A stretch of DNA of 64,000 bases, from assembly GCA_964436045.1 (NCBI GenBank), contig CAYTBN010000010.1:62001-126000 (forward strand), written 5' to 3'. Positions 26,104 to 35,186 of this stretch are shown here, piece after piece. How positions within the stretch are numbered: position 1 is the stretch's first letter; every line of letters starts with the position of its first letter. The notes under the pieces were generated by a model, which saw only the letters and a list, made by a program, of their open reading frames with translations, made no database searches and was not told the origin of the DNA. The stretch is from CAYTBN01 sp964436045. GTDB taxonomy: Bacteria > Myxococcota_A > UBA796 > UBA9615 > CAYRNR01. A program made the translations under genes and the position numbers.

Positions 26104-26991
26104 TTAATCCACCACGTACAGTACGGTCAGCTGGTGGGAGGGGCCGCCGTCGCTCCAGCTCCAGATCGGGGCGTGCAGCAGGCTCACGTGTCCCTCGCTC
26201 GCGTCCTCGAAACGTAGCTCTCCGGCCTCGCCCCCCTGGGGCATGTCGGCGTCCACGTGCCAGATGTCGAACAACTCTGTCTCGTAGGCGCCGTCGTAGA
26301 TCCACATCCCCACGTCGTCCGCGGCGCCGGTGGGCACCAGGTCCGGACCGCCGTCGACCGAGAAGGTGTCGGCCGCTTGCAGGTCGGGGGCGCCCAGAGT
26401 GCCCGCCTTGTAGACCCCCAGGACGCCCTCGTCGCCAGAGGAGATCAGGACGTTGATCGACTGGGCCATGGTCTCGCTGATCACGACCAGTGGCCATTCG
26501 GGGGCGGGCGTGACCCGGAAATAAGCGTGGTGGGAGACGTGGCCGAGCTTGTCGGTCTCGATCACCATCCAGCCATCGGCACAGTCCAGGGACACCGCGA
26601 TACTGCCGTCGAGGCCGGTCAGGCCGTCGGCGACGGCGGTGGGCTCCAGCGTTCCGCTGGCGGCATCGAGGTCGCGGATCTGCCACGACGCATTGGCCAG
26701 TGGAGTCCAGCTCGTGTCCCGCAGCACGAAGGTCATCGAAGTCGACGCGGAGGCCCCCTCGTCGCAGGTGTTGTCGTCGACCTGGTCGTCGTCGCCAGTG
26801 GCGTCGTCGTCCGCGGTGTCGTCATCCCCGCTGGTGTCGTCGTCTCCGGTGGTGTCGTCGTCACCGCTCGCGTCGTCGTCCTCGATCAGGTCATCGTCGT
26901 CGTCCAGCAGGATCCCCCCTGGGCAGCCGTGGAGGCCGGGGATCAGCAGGCAGACGGATGCGCCGAGGGCGATACGAGCGATGGTTTGCAT
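26104..26991 (-). CDS. Lipoprotein with Asp-rich linker, unknown domain
   Basis: The product has 295 residues. The ATG at 26991 has a strong AGGAGGA six bases upstream and opens a signal peptide with a lipobox Cys near residue 23 (PGLHGC). Residues about 30-73 are Asp-rich with GDDDTTGDDDTSGDDD-like units. The following domain has a single beta-sandwich-like segment with transthyretin-like features (TFVLRDTSWTPLANASWQ, then DGLTGLDGSIAVSLD) and a C-terminal part that I do not recognise. It is divergent from the M28 peptidase lipoprotein gene, with 138 bases between that should hold both promoters. Confidence 0.72.
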   Translation of the reverse strand: MQTIARIALGASVCLLIPGLHGCPGGILLDDDDDLIEDDDASGDDDTTGDDDTSGDDDTADDDATGDDDQVDDNTCDEGASASTSMTFVLRDTSWTPLANASWQIRDLDAASGTLEPTAVADGLTGLDGSIAVSLDCADGWMVIETDKLGHVSHHAYFRVTPAPEWPLVVISETMAQSINVLISSGDEGVLGVYKAGTLGAPDLQAADTFSVDGGPDLVPTGAADDVGMWIYDGAYETELFDIWHVDADMPQGGEAGELRFEDASEGHVSLLHAPIWSWSDGGPSHQLTVLYVVD

Positions 26992-27129
26992 GGGAATCCT
27001 CCTGCGGGAGAGTCTATGCCAGCGATCCCCACGCGTGCAGCTACCCACGCGTTACCGGTCGATCCGCCGGGACAACAATGACCTGCCCCCCCGCCCACGG
27101 AGTGGATAGAGTGACGCGCGGAGGACAAA

Positions 27130-28809
27130 ATGATCGCTGCCCAGCGAACCCCCTTTCCCCTTGCCCTCGCACTGCTGCTCTTCGCCGGCTGCCCGGGCGA
27201 GGTGGATGACGACGTGAACGGCGACGACGATGCCAGCGGTGACGACGACGCGACCGGCGACGACGACACCAGCACGGTGGACCCCGAAGAGATCGACCCC
27301 CAGCGGATCCACGACGACGTGACGCTGCTGTCCTCGGACGAGTTCGGCGGCCGCGAACCCGGGACCGAAGGCAACGAGGCGGCGGTCGAGTACGTGGAGG
27401 GAGTGTTCGAGGCGCTGGGGCTCGAACCGGCCGGCGATCAGGGCAGCTATCGACAGAGTTTCCCGATGGACCGCTGGCTACAGCTGGCCCCAGCCGACGT
27501 GAGCCTCGGCGGGCAAGAACTGGGCGAGGGGCAGGACTACCTGGTGTTCAGCTACTCGGGTGCGGGACAGGTCGACGCGGAGCTGGTGTTCGCCGGATAC
27601 GGCATGACGGTGCCGCCCTTCGACGCCGGCCAGTACCCGGACTGCCCGCTGGATCCGGCGGGCTACGACGACTACGCCGGCATCGATCTGACGGGCAAGG
27701 TGGCTCTGGTCGTGCGCCATGGCCCGGGCGACGACGAGGCGGTCCACGACAACTGTCCCGCCAACGAGGCCGCCCTCGAGCTGCCGGCCCTGTGGACCTT
27801 TGGCTACAAGGCCGCCAACGCAAGACTGCACGGCGCGTCCGCGCTGGCGCTGGTCAACCACTACGACGCTGGCGCCTCTCCCCCAGAGGGTTACCTCGGG
27901 GGGGACTACTACACGGCCGACTTCCCGGCGGTGACCCTGCACCGGGGCCTGGTGGAGAGCGCCGTCCCCGAGCTGTCGGAGTGGGTGACGGGGATCGACG
28001 AGAACCTGCAGCCGGCCGGCAGCCCGACCGGCGTCCCGATCTCCATCGAGGTCGCCGCCGAGATCCAGTCCCTGGCCGTCCCCAACGTGATCGGCGTGAT
28101 CCCGGGGGTCGACGAGGAGTTGGGGGACGAGGTCGTGCTGGTCGGCTCCCACCTGGACCACGTCGGCACAGACCCGGGCACGGGCGAGATTTACAACGGA
28201 GCCGATGACAACGCGTCGGGCACCGCGGTGATGATGGAGCTGGCGCGGATGCTGGCCGGCAGCGGCTACGAACCGGCGCGTACCTTCGTGTTCGCCGGCT
28301 GGAACGCCGAGGAGCTGGGGCTCGTGGGCTCGTGCTACTACGTGGGCGAACCCGCGTTCCCCATCGAGGACACGATCCTCGCACTGAGCGTCGACATGGT
28401 CGGCTCCGGCGACGGCAGTGGCCTGAACCTGTTCGGCGGGCTGACCCCCGAGGACGCGTGGTTCGGCGACCTGATGAGCGCCGCTATCGACGAGCAGGGG
28501 CTGTCCTACGAGATCGTGCCCGCCCCGCCGACCTTCAACTCCGACCACGCCTGTTTTTCGTTCGCGGGGACCACCGGGCTGCTGGCCCTGACGCTGGGAC
28601 CGCACGACACCTACCACACGCCCGAAGACACCATCGACGGCATCCTGACAGAGGACCTGGAGGCGGCCGCCCGTATGCTCTGGGCCGCCATCGAGCCCCT
28701 GGCCCTGGGGGTGGAGGACGAGGTCTCCCGGCAGGCGCCCTCACCATCGCGATCACATCCCCCGATCGGCCCCTCCCTCGCCCCAGCGCGCCTGGATCGA
28801 CACCGCTGA
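27130..28809 (+). CDS. M28-family metallopeptidase lipoprotein
   Basis: The product has 559 residues with lipobox Cys21 (LLFAGC) and a GDDDASGDDD-type linker. The M28 zinc-peptidase motifs are clear: GSHLDHVG near 339-346, YNGADDNASGTAVMMELARML near 355-375 with the bridging Asp, WNAEELGLVGS near 392-402 with the catalytic Glu, and NSDHACF later with a metal His. A PA-like insert lies between the N-terminus and the second half. The enzyme probably releases amino acids from peptides outside the cell. GGAGG lies 6 bases before the ATG. The Pro/Ser-rich last 19 codons overlap the convergent tgpA-like gene. Confidence 0.9.
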   Translation: MIAAQRTPFPLALALLLFAGCPGEVDDDVNGDDDASGDDDATGDDDTSTVDPEEIDPQRIHDDVTLLSSDEFGGREPGTEGNEAAVEYVEGVFEALGLEPAGDQGSYRQSFPMDRWLQLAPADVSLGGQELGEGQDYLVFSYSGAGQVDAELVFAGYGMTVPPFDAGQYPDCPLDPAGYDDYAGIDLTGKVALVVRHGPGDDEAVHDNCPANEAALELPALWTFGYKAANARLHGASALALVNHYDAGASPPEGYLGGDYYTADFPAVTLHRGLVESAVPELSEWVTGIDENLQPAGSPTGVPISIEVAAEIQSLAVPNVIGVIPGVDEELGDEVVLVGSHLDHVGTDPGTGEIYNGADDNASGTAVMMELARMLAGSGYEPARTFVFAGWNAEELGLVGSCYYVGEPAFPIEDTILALSVDMVGSGDGSGLNLFGGLTPEDAWFGDLMSAAIDEQGLSYEIVPAPPTFNSDHACFSFAGTTGLLALTLGPHDTYHTPEDTIDGILTEDLEAAARMLWAAIEPLALGVEDEVSRQAPSPSRSHPPIGPSLAPARLDRHR

Positions 28810-30951
28810 TCCCGCGCCGCGCCCGGGCATCCGCCCCCGTCTGATCCGCCGGACCGAGGAGAGGATTATCCTGGCCGCCTGCAGGTCCTCCTGCGACGCC
28901 CGTCGACCGCCGAAGCGGACGGCGTAGTAACGCTCGGCCAGGATATCCAGGTCGCCCGCCAGAACGGGGGCGCGCCGACTGGCCTCGGCGGTGATCTCCC
29001 GCGCCGTCGGGTGGGGTCCCTGCTCGTCGCCAAGCCGCCGCTGGAGGCGGGACAGCGCGCGCCGTGACAGGCGCACGAACCGCCGTGAGATCCCGGGGGG
29101 CACGTCCCCCCAGGCCGCCGTCGAATCCCGCCACCGCAGCAGCGCCCAGCGGACGAACAGGCCCAGCGCGATCAGCGCCAGCGCCGCGGCCAGACCCCCG
29201 ATCCCGCCCAGCGTACGGCCGCGCTTGCCCGCCAGTTCGGGGATCGAGATCGAGGGGAATCCGGCGGGATCCGGGTTGCCCATCCCGCTGTAGGCTCGCT
29301 GGACGGCGTCCAGCTGCGCCTGCTGGTCGTAGTCCAGGACCAGGGTGCGCCAGCGGAGGCCGGCCAGGTCCAGCCAGCCACGCAGCTGGGCGCCCAGGCG
29401 CAGGCGGGCCCGCTCGTCGAACTGGGCCACCGGGGTCGGATCGAAGATCTGCCAGCCCAGATCCGGGAAGTAGACCTCGACCCAGGAGTGGGCGTGGCGC
29501 TGGCGGACGATGAAGTACTCCCCAGCCGGGTTGTAGTCTCCGCCGTGGAAGCCGTTGACCATCCGCGTCGGGATCCCCTGGGAGCGCAACAGAACCGCCA
29601 TCGCGGTGGCGAAGAACTCGCAGTGCCCCTCCTGGGACTCGAACAGGAAGTGGTCGATGGGATCGGCCTTGCCCGCCGAGGGCTGGTCGAGGGAGTAGGT
29701 GAATCCGCCGGAGAGCTGCTCCTGCGCCACCAGGGCGGCGTCGTAGGGGGTATCACCCCGGGACACCCAGTCGGCGGCGAGTTCGGCCACCCGATCGCTG
29801 AGCGGCGGCAGCTGCAGGTAGCGCTCGGCCACGTGGTCCGGCGGCGGCCCGCTCGCGGCGCGGAACTCGTCGGCGGTCGGCCGGACGATCTGGGAGTGAA
29901 CGGTGTACTCGGGCCGGTCGGCGCGCCGGGGGAAGAAGTACCCCTCCGTGCTGGCGGAATCGAGCCGATGCAGGGGCACCAGCAGCGACAGGGGGGTGCG
30001 CACGAAGAACACCACCCGGCTGTTCATCGGCTCGAGCACGTAGTGCTGGCTCTGGGTGGTGCCCGCGGGCGCCGGGATGTCCCCCAGGCGACCGTATTCC
30101 TGGTTCACCAGCGAGACCGTGGTGGCATCGCTGAGCCGCCATCGCTGGCCGTCGAAGGTGTCCAGCGCCAGTCCGTGGTAGTACAGCGGCAGGGTGACGG
30201 GGCTCCCCTCCGGATCGGTCACCGAGACCCGCATCACCGGCTCGTCGTTACGCTGGATCAGCCCCACGTCGCCCAGGCGGACCTCCTCGGAGAACCCCGA
30301 GACCTGGACCGGCGTCGCGAAGCCCTCGGCCAACCCGATCTGGAGGCGCGGCATCACCAGGAAGATGGCCGCAGTGCCCAGCAGCAGCCCCAGGGTCATG
30401 GATGTGACATAGGCCAGGTACAGCGGCCGGAGCAGGGCGTCGGGTCCGTTGGATCGGGGAACCGGTCCCCCCGCCCGTTGCCGCAGGCCCGCGTCCCGGA
30501 TCTGTAGCAACAGCAGCGCCCAGACCGAGACGATGGCAAAGGCCACGAACACCAGCAGGAATCCCAGCCGGATGGTCAGGATCGCGGCCAGCAGCAGCTG
30601 GCTGAACGCCAGCAAGATGTTGATCAGGTATGCGCGGGTGCTCTCGCTGACCAGCAACCTGTAGACCTGCAGGAAGACCGTCAGGTGGGCCAGCACCGCC
30701 AGCAGATGCAGCCGCAAACCCAGGTAGGCGTACACCGCACCCAGCAGCGCCGCGGCGCCAAGCAGGTTCCACACCGCGTTGGGCACCCGCAGGCGGCGGG
30801 TGTCCACCAGCACCAGCAGGCACGAGGGCAGGGCGATCACCGTGGCCGCCGCGGAGAGCTGACCCGTGACCACCAGCGAGAGCGTGCCCAGCAACACCAC
30901 CGCGATCATGGCGCCGTGGAAGGCCCGGTCGAGTCGCGCTCCGCCGGTCAT
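28753..30951 (-). CDS. TgpA-type membrane transglutaminase (DUF3488/TGase/DUF4129)
   Basis: The product has 732 residues from the ATG at 30951, which overlaps the stop of the DUF58 gene (ATGA). The N-terminal third has about six membrane helices (DUF3488). The periplasmic core has the transglutaminase triad: Cys in ESQEGHCEFFATAMAVLLRS, His in RQRHAHSWVEVYFP and Asp in WQIFDPTP. One more helix and a C-terminal cytoplasmic DUF4129-like helical domain follow. It is the third gene of a MoxR / DUF58 / TgpA operon, a widespread set thought to act in envelope stress or protein cross-linking. The C-terminus overlaps the convergent M28 peptidase gene by 57 bases. Confidence 0.9.
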   Translation of the reverse strand: MTGGARLDRAFHGAMIAVVLLGTLSLVVTGQLSAAATVIALPSCLLVLVDTRRLRVPNAVWNLLGAAALLGAVYAYLGLRLHLLAVLAHLTVFLQVYRLLVSESTRAYLINILLAFSQLLLAAILTIRLGFLLVFVAFAIVSVWALLLLQIRDAGLRQRAGGPVPRSNGPDALLRPLYLAYVTSMTLGLLLGTAAIFLVMPRLQIGLAEGFATPVQVSGFSEEVRLGDVGLIQRNDEPVMRVSVTDPEGSPVTLPLYYHGLALDTFDGQRWRLSDATTVSLVNQEYGRLGDIPAPAGTTQSQHYVLEPMNSRVVFFVRTPLSLLVPLHRLDSASTEGYFFPRRADRPEYTVHSQIVRPTADEFRAASGPPPDHVAERYLQLPPLSDRVAELAADWVSRGDTPYDAALVAQEQLSGGFTYSLDQPSAGKADPIDHFLFESQEGHCEFFATAMAVLLRSQGIPTRMVNGFHGGDYNPAGEYFIVRQRHAHSWVEVYFPDLGWQIFDPTPVAQFDERARLRLGAQLRGWLDLAGLRWRTLVLDYDQQAQLDAVQRAYSGMGNPDPAGFPSISIPELAGKRGRTLGGIGGLAAALALIALGLFVRWALLRWRDSTAAWGDVPPGISRRFVRLSRRALSRLQRRLGDEQGPHPTAREITAEASRRAPVLAGDLDILAERYYAVRFGGRRASQEDLQAARIILSSVRRIRRGRMPGRGAGSAVSIQARWGEGGADRGM

Positions 30952-32075
30952 GCCACCACCACGTCGTGCCCGCCGAGCTGGCCTCGCAGGGTGCTCAGCC
31001 GCGCGGTGAGCGGGGTCTGGGGCGTGGGGATCACGGCCAGGTGGCGCAACACCTCCCGGCGCTGGGCGAGCCCTGCCCGGGGAGCCAGACAACCCGCGGG
31101 GGTCAACAACCCGACCTCGTGGCCCGCGGCCAGCAGGTCACAGGCCGCCCGGGCCGCCTGGCTGACCTGGCGCTCGAAGTCGTCTGCGAAGTTCGGGGCC
31201 GTCGCCGGGACCGCGCCCGGCAGCAGGTGGACGGTGGCCCGCTCCCGGTTGCCGTCGCTGCGCTCCACCGCCACGAGCTGGTCCCGCCGAGCCGAGGTCT
31301 TCCAGTGGATTCGCCGGGCGTCCTCGCCCTCGGCAAAGTCCCGCAGCCCCCGGAAATCCCCGTCCAGGCCGGTCCGCTGGCCGCTGCGATCCCCCTGGCT
31401 GGCCGGGTGTGATCCCCGGGGTGGTGGTTCACCCGCCAGGCGGGGGTAGACCAGGACCTCGGCGTTGTCCTTCAGCCGGTAGGACTTGAGGAAGAGGCCG
31501 AAGGGAAAGCGGGTGCTGACCCGGAATCCGCGCAACCGGTGTAGGCCCCGGCGGTGGAAGGTGTATTCCATCCGTCGTGAAGCCCGGTCTCCGGCGGCCA
31601 GGTGGACCACCGTGATCTCGCCGCCGCCGCCGTCGGCCCGGGTTCCTGACTCCTCGCCGATGGTCATGGCGACATTGGGCAGCCAGCGGCGCTCGTTGGA
31701 CAGCAGGATCCGGCCCTGGGCCGGCTCCCCGGCGTGCAGGTCGCCCGGCAGCTGCCGGGCCAGCCTGATCCTGCGGATCGCACTCTCGGACAGCACACCC
31801 GAGACGGCCACCAACCCCAGCGCCATCGCGCACAGCAGGTACAGCAGGTTGTTGCCCGTGTTCAGCGCCGCACCTGCCACGGCCAGGATCATCAGCATGT
31901 AGACGCTGCCCTCGATGGTGGGGCGCAGACTGCGGGGCGGGGTGACCATCCGCAGCAACAACCCCCCCAGGCGGCGGACCAGGGGCGCTGGCTCGGCCTC
32001 GCCGGGATCGGGCAGCACGGGGCCGGCCGGGGGCAGGGATGGGCGCCGCCACGGGAGCCGGAGCGAGCGCGCCAT
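30948..32075 (-). CDS. DUF58 domain protein
   Basis: The product has 375 residues. Two membrane helices near 53-100 precede a beta-rich part and the DUF58 signature FAEGEDARRIHWKTSARRD near 247-265, followed by a vWA-like fold. DUF58 proteins accompany MoxR ATPases and probably act as their von Willebrand-type partners. The gene starts 6 bases after the moxR stop and its own stop overlaps the tgpA-like start, so the three are translated together. Confidence 0.9.
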   Translation of the reverse strand: MARSLRLPWRRPSLPPAGPVLPDPGEAEPAPLVRRLGGLLLRMVTPPRSLRPTIEGSVYMLMILAVAGAALNTGNNLLYLLCAMALGLVAVSGVLSESAIRRIRLARQLPGDLHAGEPAQGRILLSNERRWLPNVAMTIGEESGTRADGGGGEITVVHLAAGDRASRRMEYTFHRRGLHRLRGFRVSTRFPFGLFLKSYRLKDNAEVLVYPRLAGEPPPRGSHPASQGDRSGQRTGLDGDFRGLRDFAEGEDARRIHWKTSARRDQLVAVERSDGNRERATVHLLPGAVPATAPNFADDFERQVSQAARAACDLLAAGHEVGLLTPAGCLAPRAGLAQRREVLRHLAVIPTPQTPLTARLSTLRGQLGGHDVVVA

Positions 32076-32081
32076 GGGTGA

Positions 32082-33083
32082 TCAGGCCGGCGGCGGCTCT
32101 GCGTCCACCAGCTCGGCGATGGTCTCCGCGGTCGGGCGTGCGCCGGCCAGTGGATCCCCCGCGGGCAAGACCCGGTGGGCCAGTACGGCGACGGCCACCG
32201 CCTTGACGTCGTCGGGGATCGTGAAGTCCCGGCCCTCGAGCAGGGCGTAGGCGCGCGAAGCCCGGGTCAGCGCCTGGGTCCCGCGGGGACTGGCGCCCAG
32301 CACCAGGTCCGTGGACGAGCGAGTGGCATCCACCAGCTGCAGGATGTAGTCCTCGATGCCCGCGTCCATCCGCACCTGCCGGGCCTGCGCCTGTAACGCG
32401 GCCAGCTGCTCTGGCTCGACCACGGCCCCGACATCCTCTCCGCCCTCGCCACTGCCGTGCATCACCCGTCGCTCGGCGTCGCGGTCCGGATAGCCCATCG
32501 AGGTACGGATCAGGAAACGGTCCAGCTGGGACTCGGGCAGAGGAAAGGTGCCGTGATATTCGCGCGGATTCTGGGTCGCGATCACGTGGAACGGTTCGGG
32601 AAGATCGTGACGCACACCGTCGATGTGCACCTGCCCGGTGTTCATCGCCTCGAGCAGGGCCGACTGGGTCTTGGGCGTGGTCCGGTTGACCTCGTCGGCC
32701 AGCACCAGGTTGGCGAAGATCGGCCCCTGCTTGAACCGGAATTCGGCCCGGTTCCGGTCGAAGACCGTCACCCCGAGGATATCGCCGGGCAGCAGGTCGG
32801 AGGTGAACTGGATCCGCCGGAACGAACACCCCAGCGCAGCCGCAATGGCCCGTGCCAGGGTCGTTTTGCCCACTCCGGGGACGTCCTCGAGCAACACGTG
32901 GCCGCCGGCGAGGACCCCGGTCAGGACCCGGTCGATGACCTCGTCCTTGCCCAGGATCGCGCTGCCCACCGCCGTCCGCAGCCGGCGGATCAGGGGTGCC
33001 GCCTCGCCGTGGGTCAGTGGTTCAGCCACGCGGGGGGCACGTTCGGCGTAGTCCCGGGCCATCGGTGTCGCTCCAGGTTCCAT
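32082..33083 (-). CDS. MoxR-family AAA ATPase
   Basis: The product has 333 residues, typical for MoxR. It has Walker A EDVPGVGKTT (66-75), Walker B NLVLADEVNR (124-133), sensor 1 IATQNPREYHGTFPLPESQLDRF and a C-terminal lid. MoxR proteins act as chaperone-like ATPases with vWA partners such as the DUF58 protein next to it. Start codons at 33083 (AAGGA close upstream) and 33062 (GGAG upstream) are both possible; the longer is given. It heads the operon MoxR / DUF58 / TgpA. Confidence 0.92.
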   Translation of the reverse strand: MEPGATPMARDYAERAPRVAEPLTHGEAAPLIRRLRTAVGSAILGKDEVIDRVLTGVLAGGHVLLEDVPGVGKTTLARAIAAALGCSFRRIQFTSDLLPGDILGVTVFDRNRAEFRFKQGPIFANLVLADEVNRTTPKTQSALLEAMNTGQVHIDGVRHDLPEPFHVIATQNPREYHGTFPLPESQLDRFLIRTSMGYPDRDAERRVMHGSGEGGEDVGAVVEPEQLAALQAQARQVRMDAGIEDYILQLVDATRSSTDLVLGASPRGTQALTRASRAYALLEGRDFTIPDDVKAVAVAVLAHRVLPAGDPLAGARPTAETIAELVDAEPPPA

Positions 33084-33186
33084 TGTCCTTCAGCCGTGCG
33101 CGTCTTGGGAAGCAACCTAATCACGCCGCTTCGGGGCGCCAACCGACAGGACCCGCGGGGGTGTACCTGGATTCCGCGGCGGCGGA

Positions 33187-35127
33187 TCAGGACTCGGCCA
33201 ACACCGCCGTGAGGGTGTCCAGCAGGTCGGTGGCCGCGTAGGGCTTGGGCAGCACTCCCGCAAATCCGTGGGCGCGGTGGTCGGCCATCACCGGATCGTT
33301 GGAATAGCCGCTGGAGACGACGGCTCGGACGCCGCCGTCGATGGCGTGCAGTAGACGGATGGTCTCCTTGCCACCCAGGCCCCCGGGGATCGTCAGGTCG
33401 AGGACCACGGCGTCGAACCGCCGTCCCGCGCGCATGGCCTCTTCGTAAGCTTCCAGCGCTGCCTGTCCGTGGTGGGCCACGTGAACGTCGTAACCATGGG
33501 AACCCAGGATGGTGGCGGCGATGTCCGCGACCGAGGGTTCGTCGTCCATCACGAGCACCCGTGCACCCGCGGCGCAGTCCGGATCGCGCCGGGCTGGCGA
33601 ATCCTCCTCGTCGAGGGCGGATGCAGGTAGGCGCACGCGCATGACCGTGCCCTGGTCGCCTGTGGATTCGATCTCGACCTGTCCGCCGTGGCGCTTGGCG
33701 ATGGAGTAGACGGTCGAGAGCCCCAGGCCCTGGCTACCCTCGCGGGTCGAGAAGAAGGGCTCGAAGATCCGCTCGCGCACCGCCTGGGAGATGCCCTCGC
33801 CCTCGTCCGCCACGGTGATCACCACCTCGCCTGCCTGTGGCTCGTTGTGGGCCTCGACCCGGACCTCGCCGCCCTCGGGCATGGCCTGCACCGCGTTGAG
33901 CACGAGGTTGCGAACGAGCTGGGTGATCTGGCCCTCGTCCGCGGCCACGGGCCGCAGATCCGGCGCAGGGGAGATCCGGCAGCGTACCCTGGACCCGGCC
34001 GCCCCCAGCCGGCTGGTATCCCTCAGCAGCCGGGCCAGGTCCAGACGCTTGCGCACGGGGGCGCCGCCGCTGGAGAAGGTCAACAGCTGGGAGGTCAACT
34101 CGCGGGCGCGGGAGCAGGCGGCCTCGGCGGCCGCCAGCCGGTCCTCGATCAGGCTGGCGGGACGGGCCTCCATCCGCGCCAGGCTCAGGTTGCCGACCAC
34201 GGCGGTCAGTGCGTTGTTGAAGTCGTGGGCGATCCCCCCTGCGAGAACACCCAGCGACTCGAGCTTGTCCAGCATCTGCATCTCGCCCTCGAGACGCCTG
34301 TGCTCGGTGATGTCCATCGCGATGGCGATGCCGTAGGACTCGCTGCTGTTGGCGTTCCCGTGCCAGGTGGCGGTCATGTGGCCCCATACCGTCTCGCCGT
34401 CGCCACGCACGAAGCGCTTCTCCACGTCCAGCCGAGGCAACGTCCCGTCGTGCAAGCGGGCGAATTCGTCGACGCACATCGCCCGATCGTCCGGGTGAGT
34501 CAGTTCCATCATCGTGGTCGCGCGGATCTCGGACGATTCGCGGCCGACGAAGGCCAGGAACGCTGGGTTGGCGTCGATGAAGCCGCCATCTCGGTCGAGG
34601 ACGGCGATGCCGACCTGGGCTGCGTCGAAGATGGTCCGCAGCCGCCTCTCGCTGGCGCCGAGGGCCAGCTGGGTGCCCCGTTCGTGGGTGACGTCCTGGA
34701 CGGTGATCAGGGCCTGGTCGTCGGGCAGATGGGAGAGGCGGATCGCGAGCCACAGCTCGGTGCCGCGGGGGGAACGGACGGGCAGCAATCGCCTCGGGGG
34801 AGTCTCGGCGGTCAGGTCCTCGAACAGCACCGCCCCGGCGGCCTTGCGCAGGGTGTCGTCGGGGAAGAGGCCATCGAACAGCTGACTGACGTGGGGCGGC
34901 AGCGGGCCGTCGAACTCGAGCAGGGTGCGAAGGGAGTCGCTCGCCGAGATGTGATTACCCTGTCGATCGATGACGAAGTAGCCGATCCGATTGTGCTGCA
35001 GGACGTCGTCGTGGAACCGGCGTGCCCACGCAGCCATCCGCGAGGCCTCCTTCGCGGCCGCGAGTTCGCGCTCCAGCTGTTCGATCTCCGCCCTCAACGG
35101 ACCGGTATCGTCTTTGGCTTCCCCCAT
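33187..35127 (-). CDS. Hybrid sensor histidine kinase with PAS domains and receiver domain
   Basis: The product has 646 residues with no membrane segment, so it is cytoplasmic. After a short coiled coil come two PAS-type domains (about 35-150 and 160-280, the second with NPAFLAFVG and a PAC-like segment). The kinase core has the phospho-accepting His in GGIAHDFNNALT near 301, N box NLVLNAVQAM, G1 DEGEGIS and G2 GLGLSTVYSIAKRHGG. The C-terminal receiver has VLVMDDEPS, the phospho-accepting Asp in VVLDLTIPGG near 574, SSGYS and PKPY. The HDFNN type is common among myxobacterial hybrid kinases. No output partner lies nearby. The signal sensed is unknown. Confidence 0.93.
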   Translation of the reverse strand: MGEAKDDTGPLRAEIEQLERELAAAKEASRMAAWARRFHDDVLQHNRIGYFVIDRQGNHISASDSLRTLLEFDGPLPPHVSQLFDGLFPDDTLRKAAGAVLFEDLTAETPPRRLLPVRSPRGTELWLAIRLSHLPDDQALITVQDVTHERGTQLALGASERRLRTIFDAAQVGIAVLDRDGGFIDANPAFLAFVGRESSEIRATTMMELTHPDDRAMCVDEFARLHDGTLPRLDVEKRFVRGDGETVWGHMTATWHGNANSSESYGIAIAMDITEHRRLEGEMQMLDKLESLGVLAGGIAHDFNNALTAVVGNLSLARMEARPASLIEDRLAAAEAACSRARELTSQLLTFSSGGAPVRKRLDLARLLRDTSRLGAAGSRVRCRISPAPDLRPVAADEGQITQLVRNLVLNAVQAMPEGGEVRVEAHNEPQAGEVVITVADEGEGISQAVRERIFEPFFSTREGSQGLGLSTVYSIAKRHGGQVEIESTGDQGTVMRVRLPASALDEEDSPARRDPDCAAGARVLVMDDEPSVADIAATILGSHGYDVHVAHHGQAALEAYEEAMRAGRRFDAVVLDLTIPGGLGGKETIRLLHAIDGGVRAVVSSGYSNDPVMADHRAHGFAGVLPKPYAATDLLDTLTAVLAES

Positions 35128-35186
35128 CTACTACACTCCACGACACATTGTAGCCGAGGAGGTCCAGCCCTACCTGCACACAGCTC

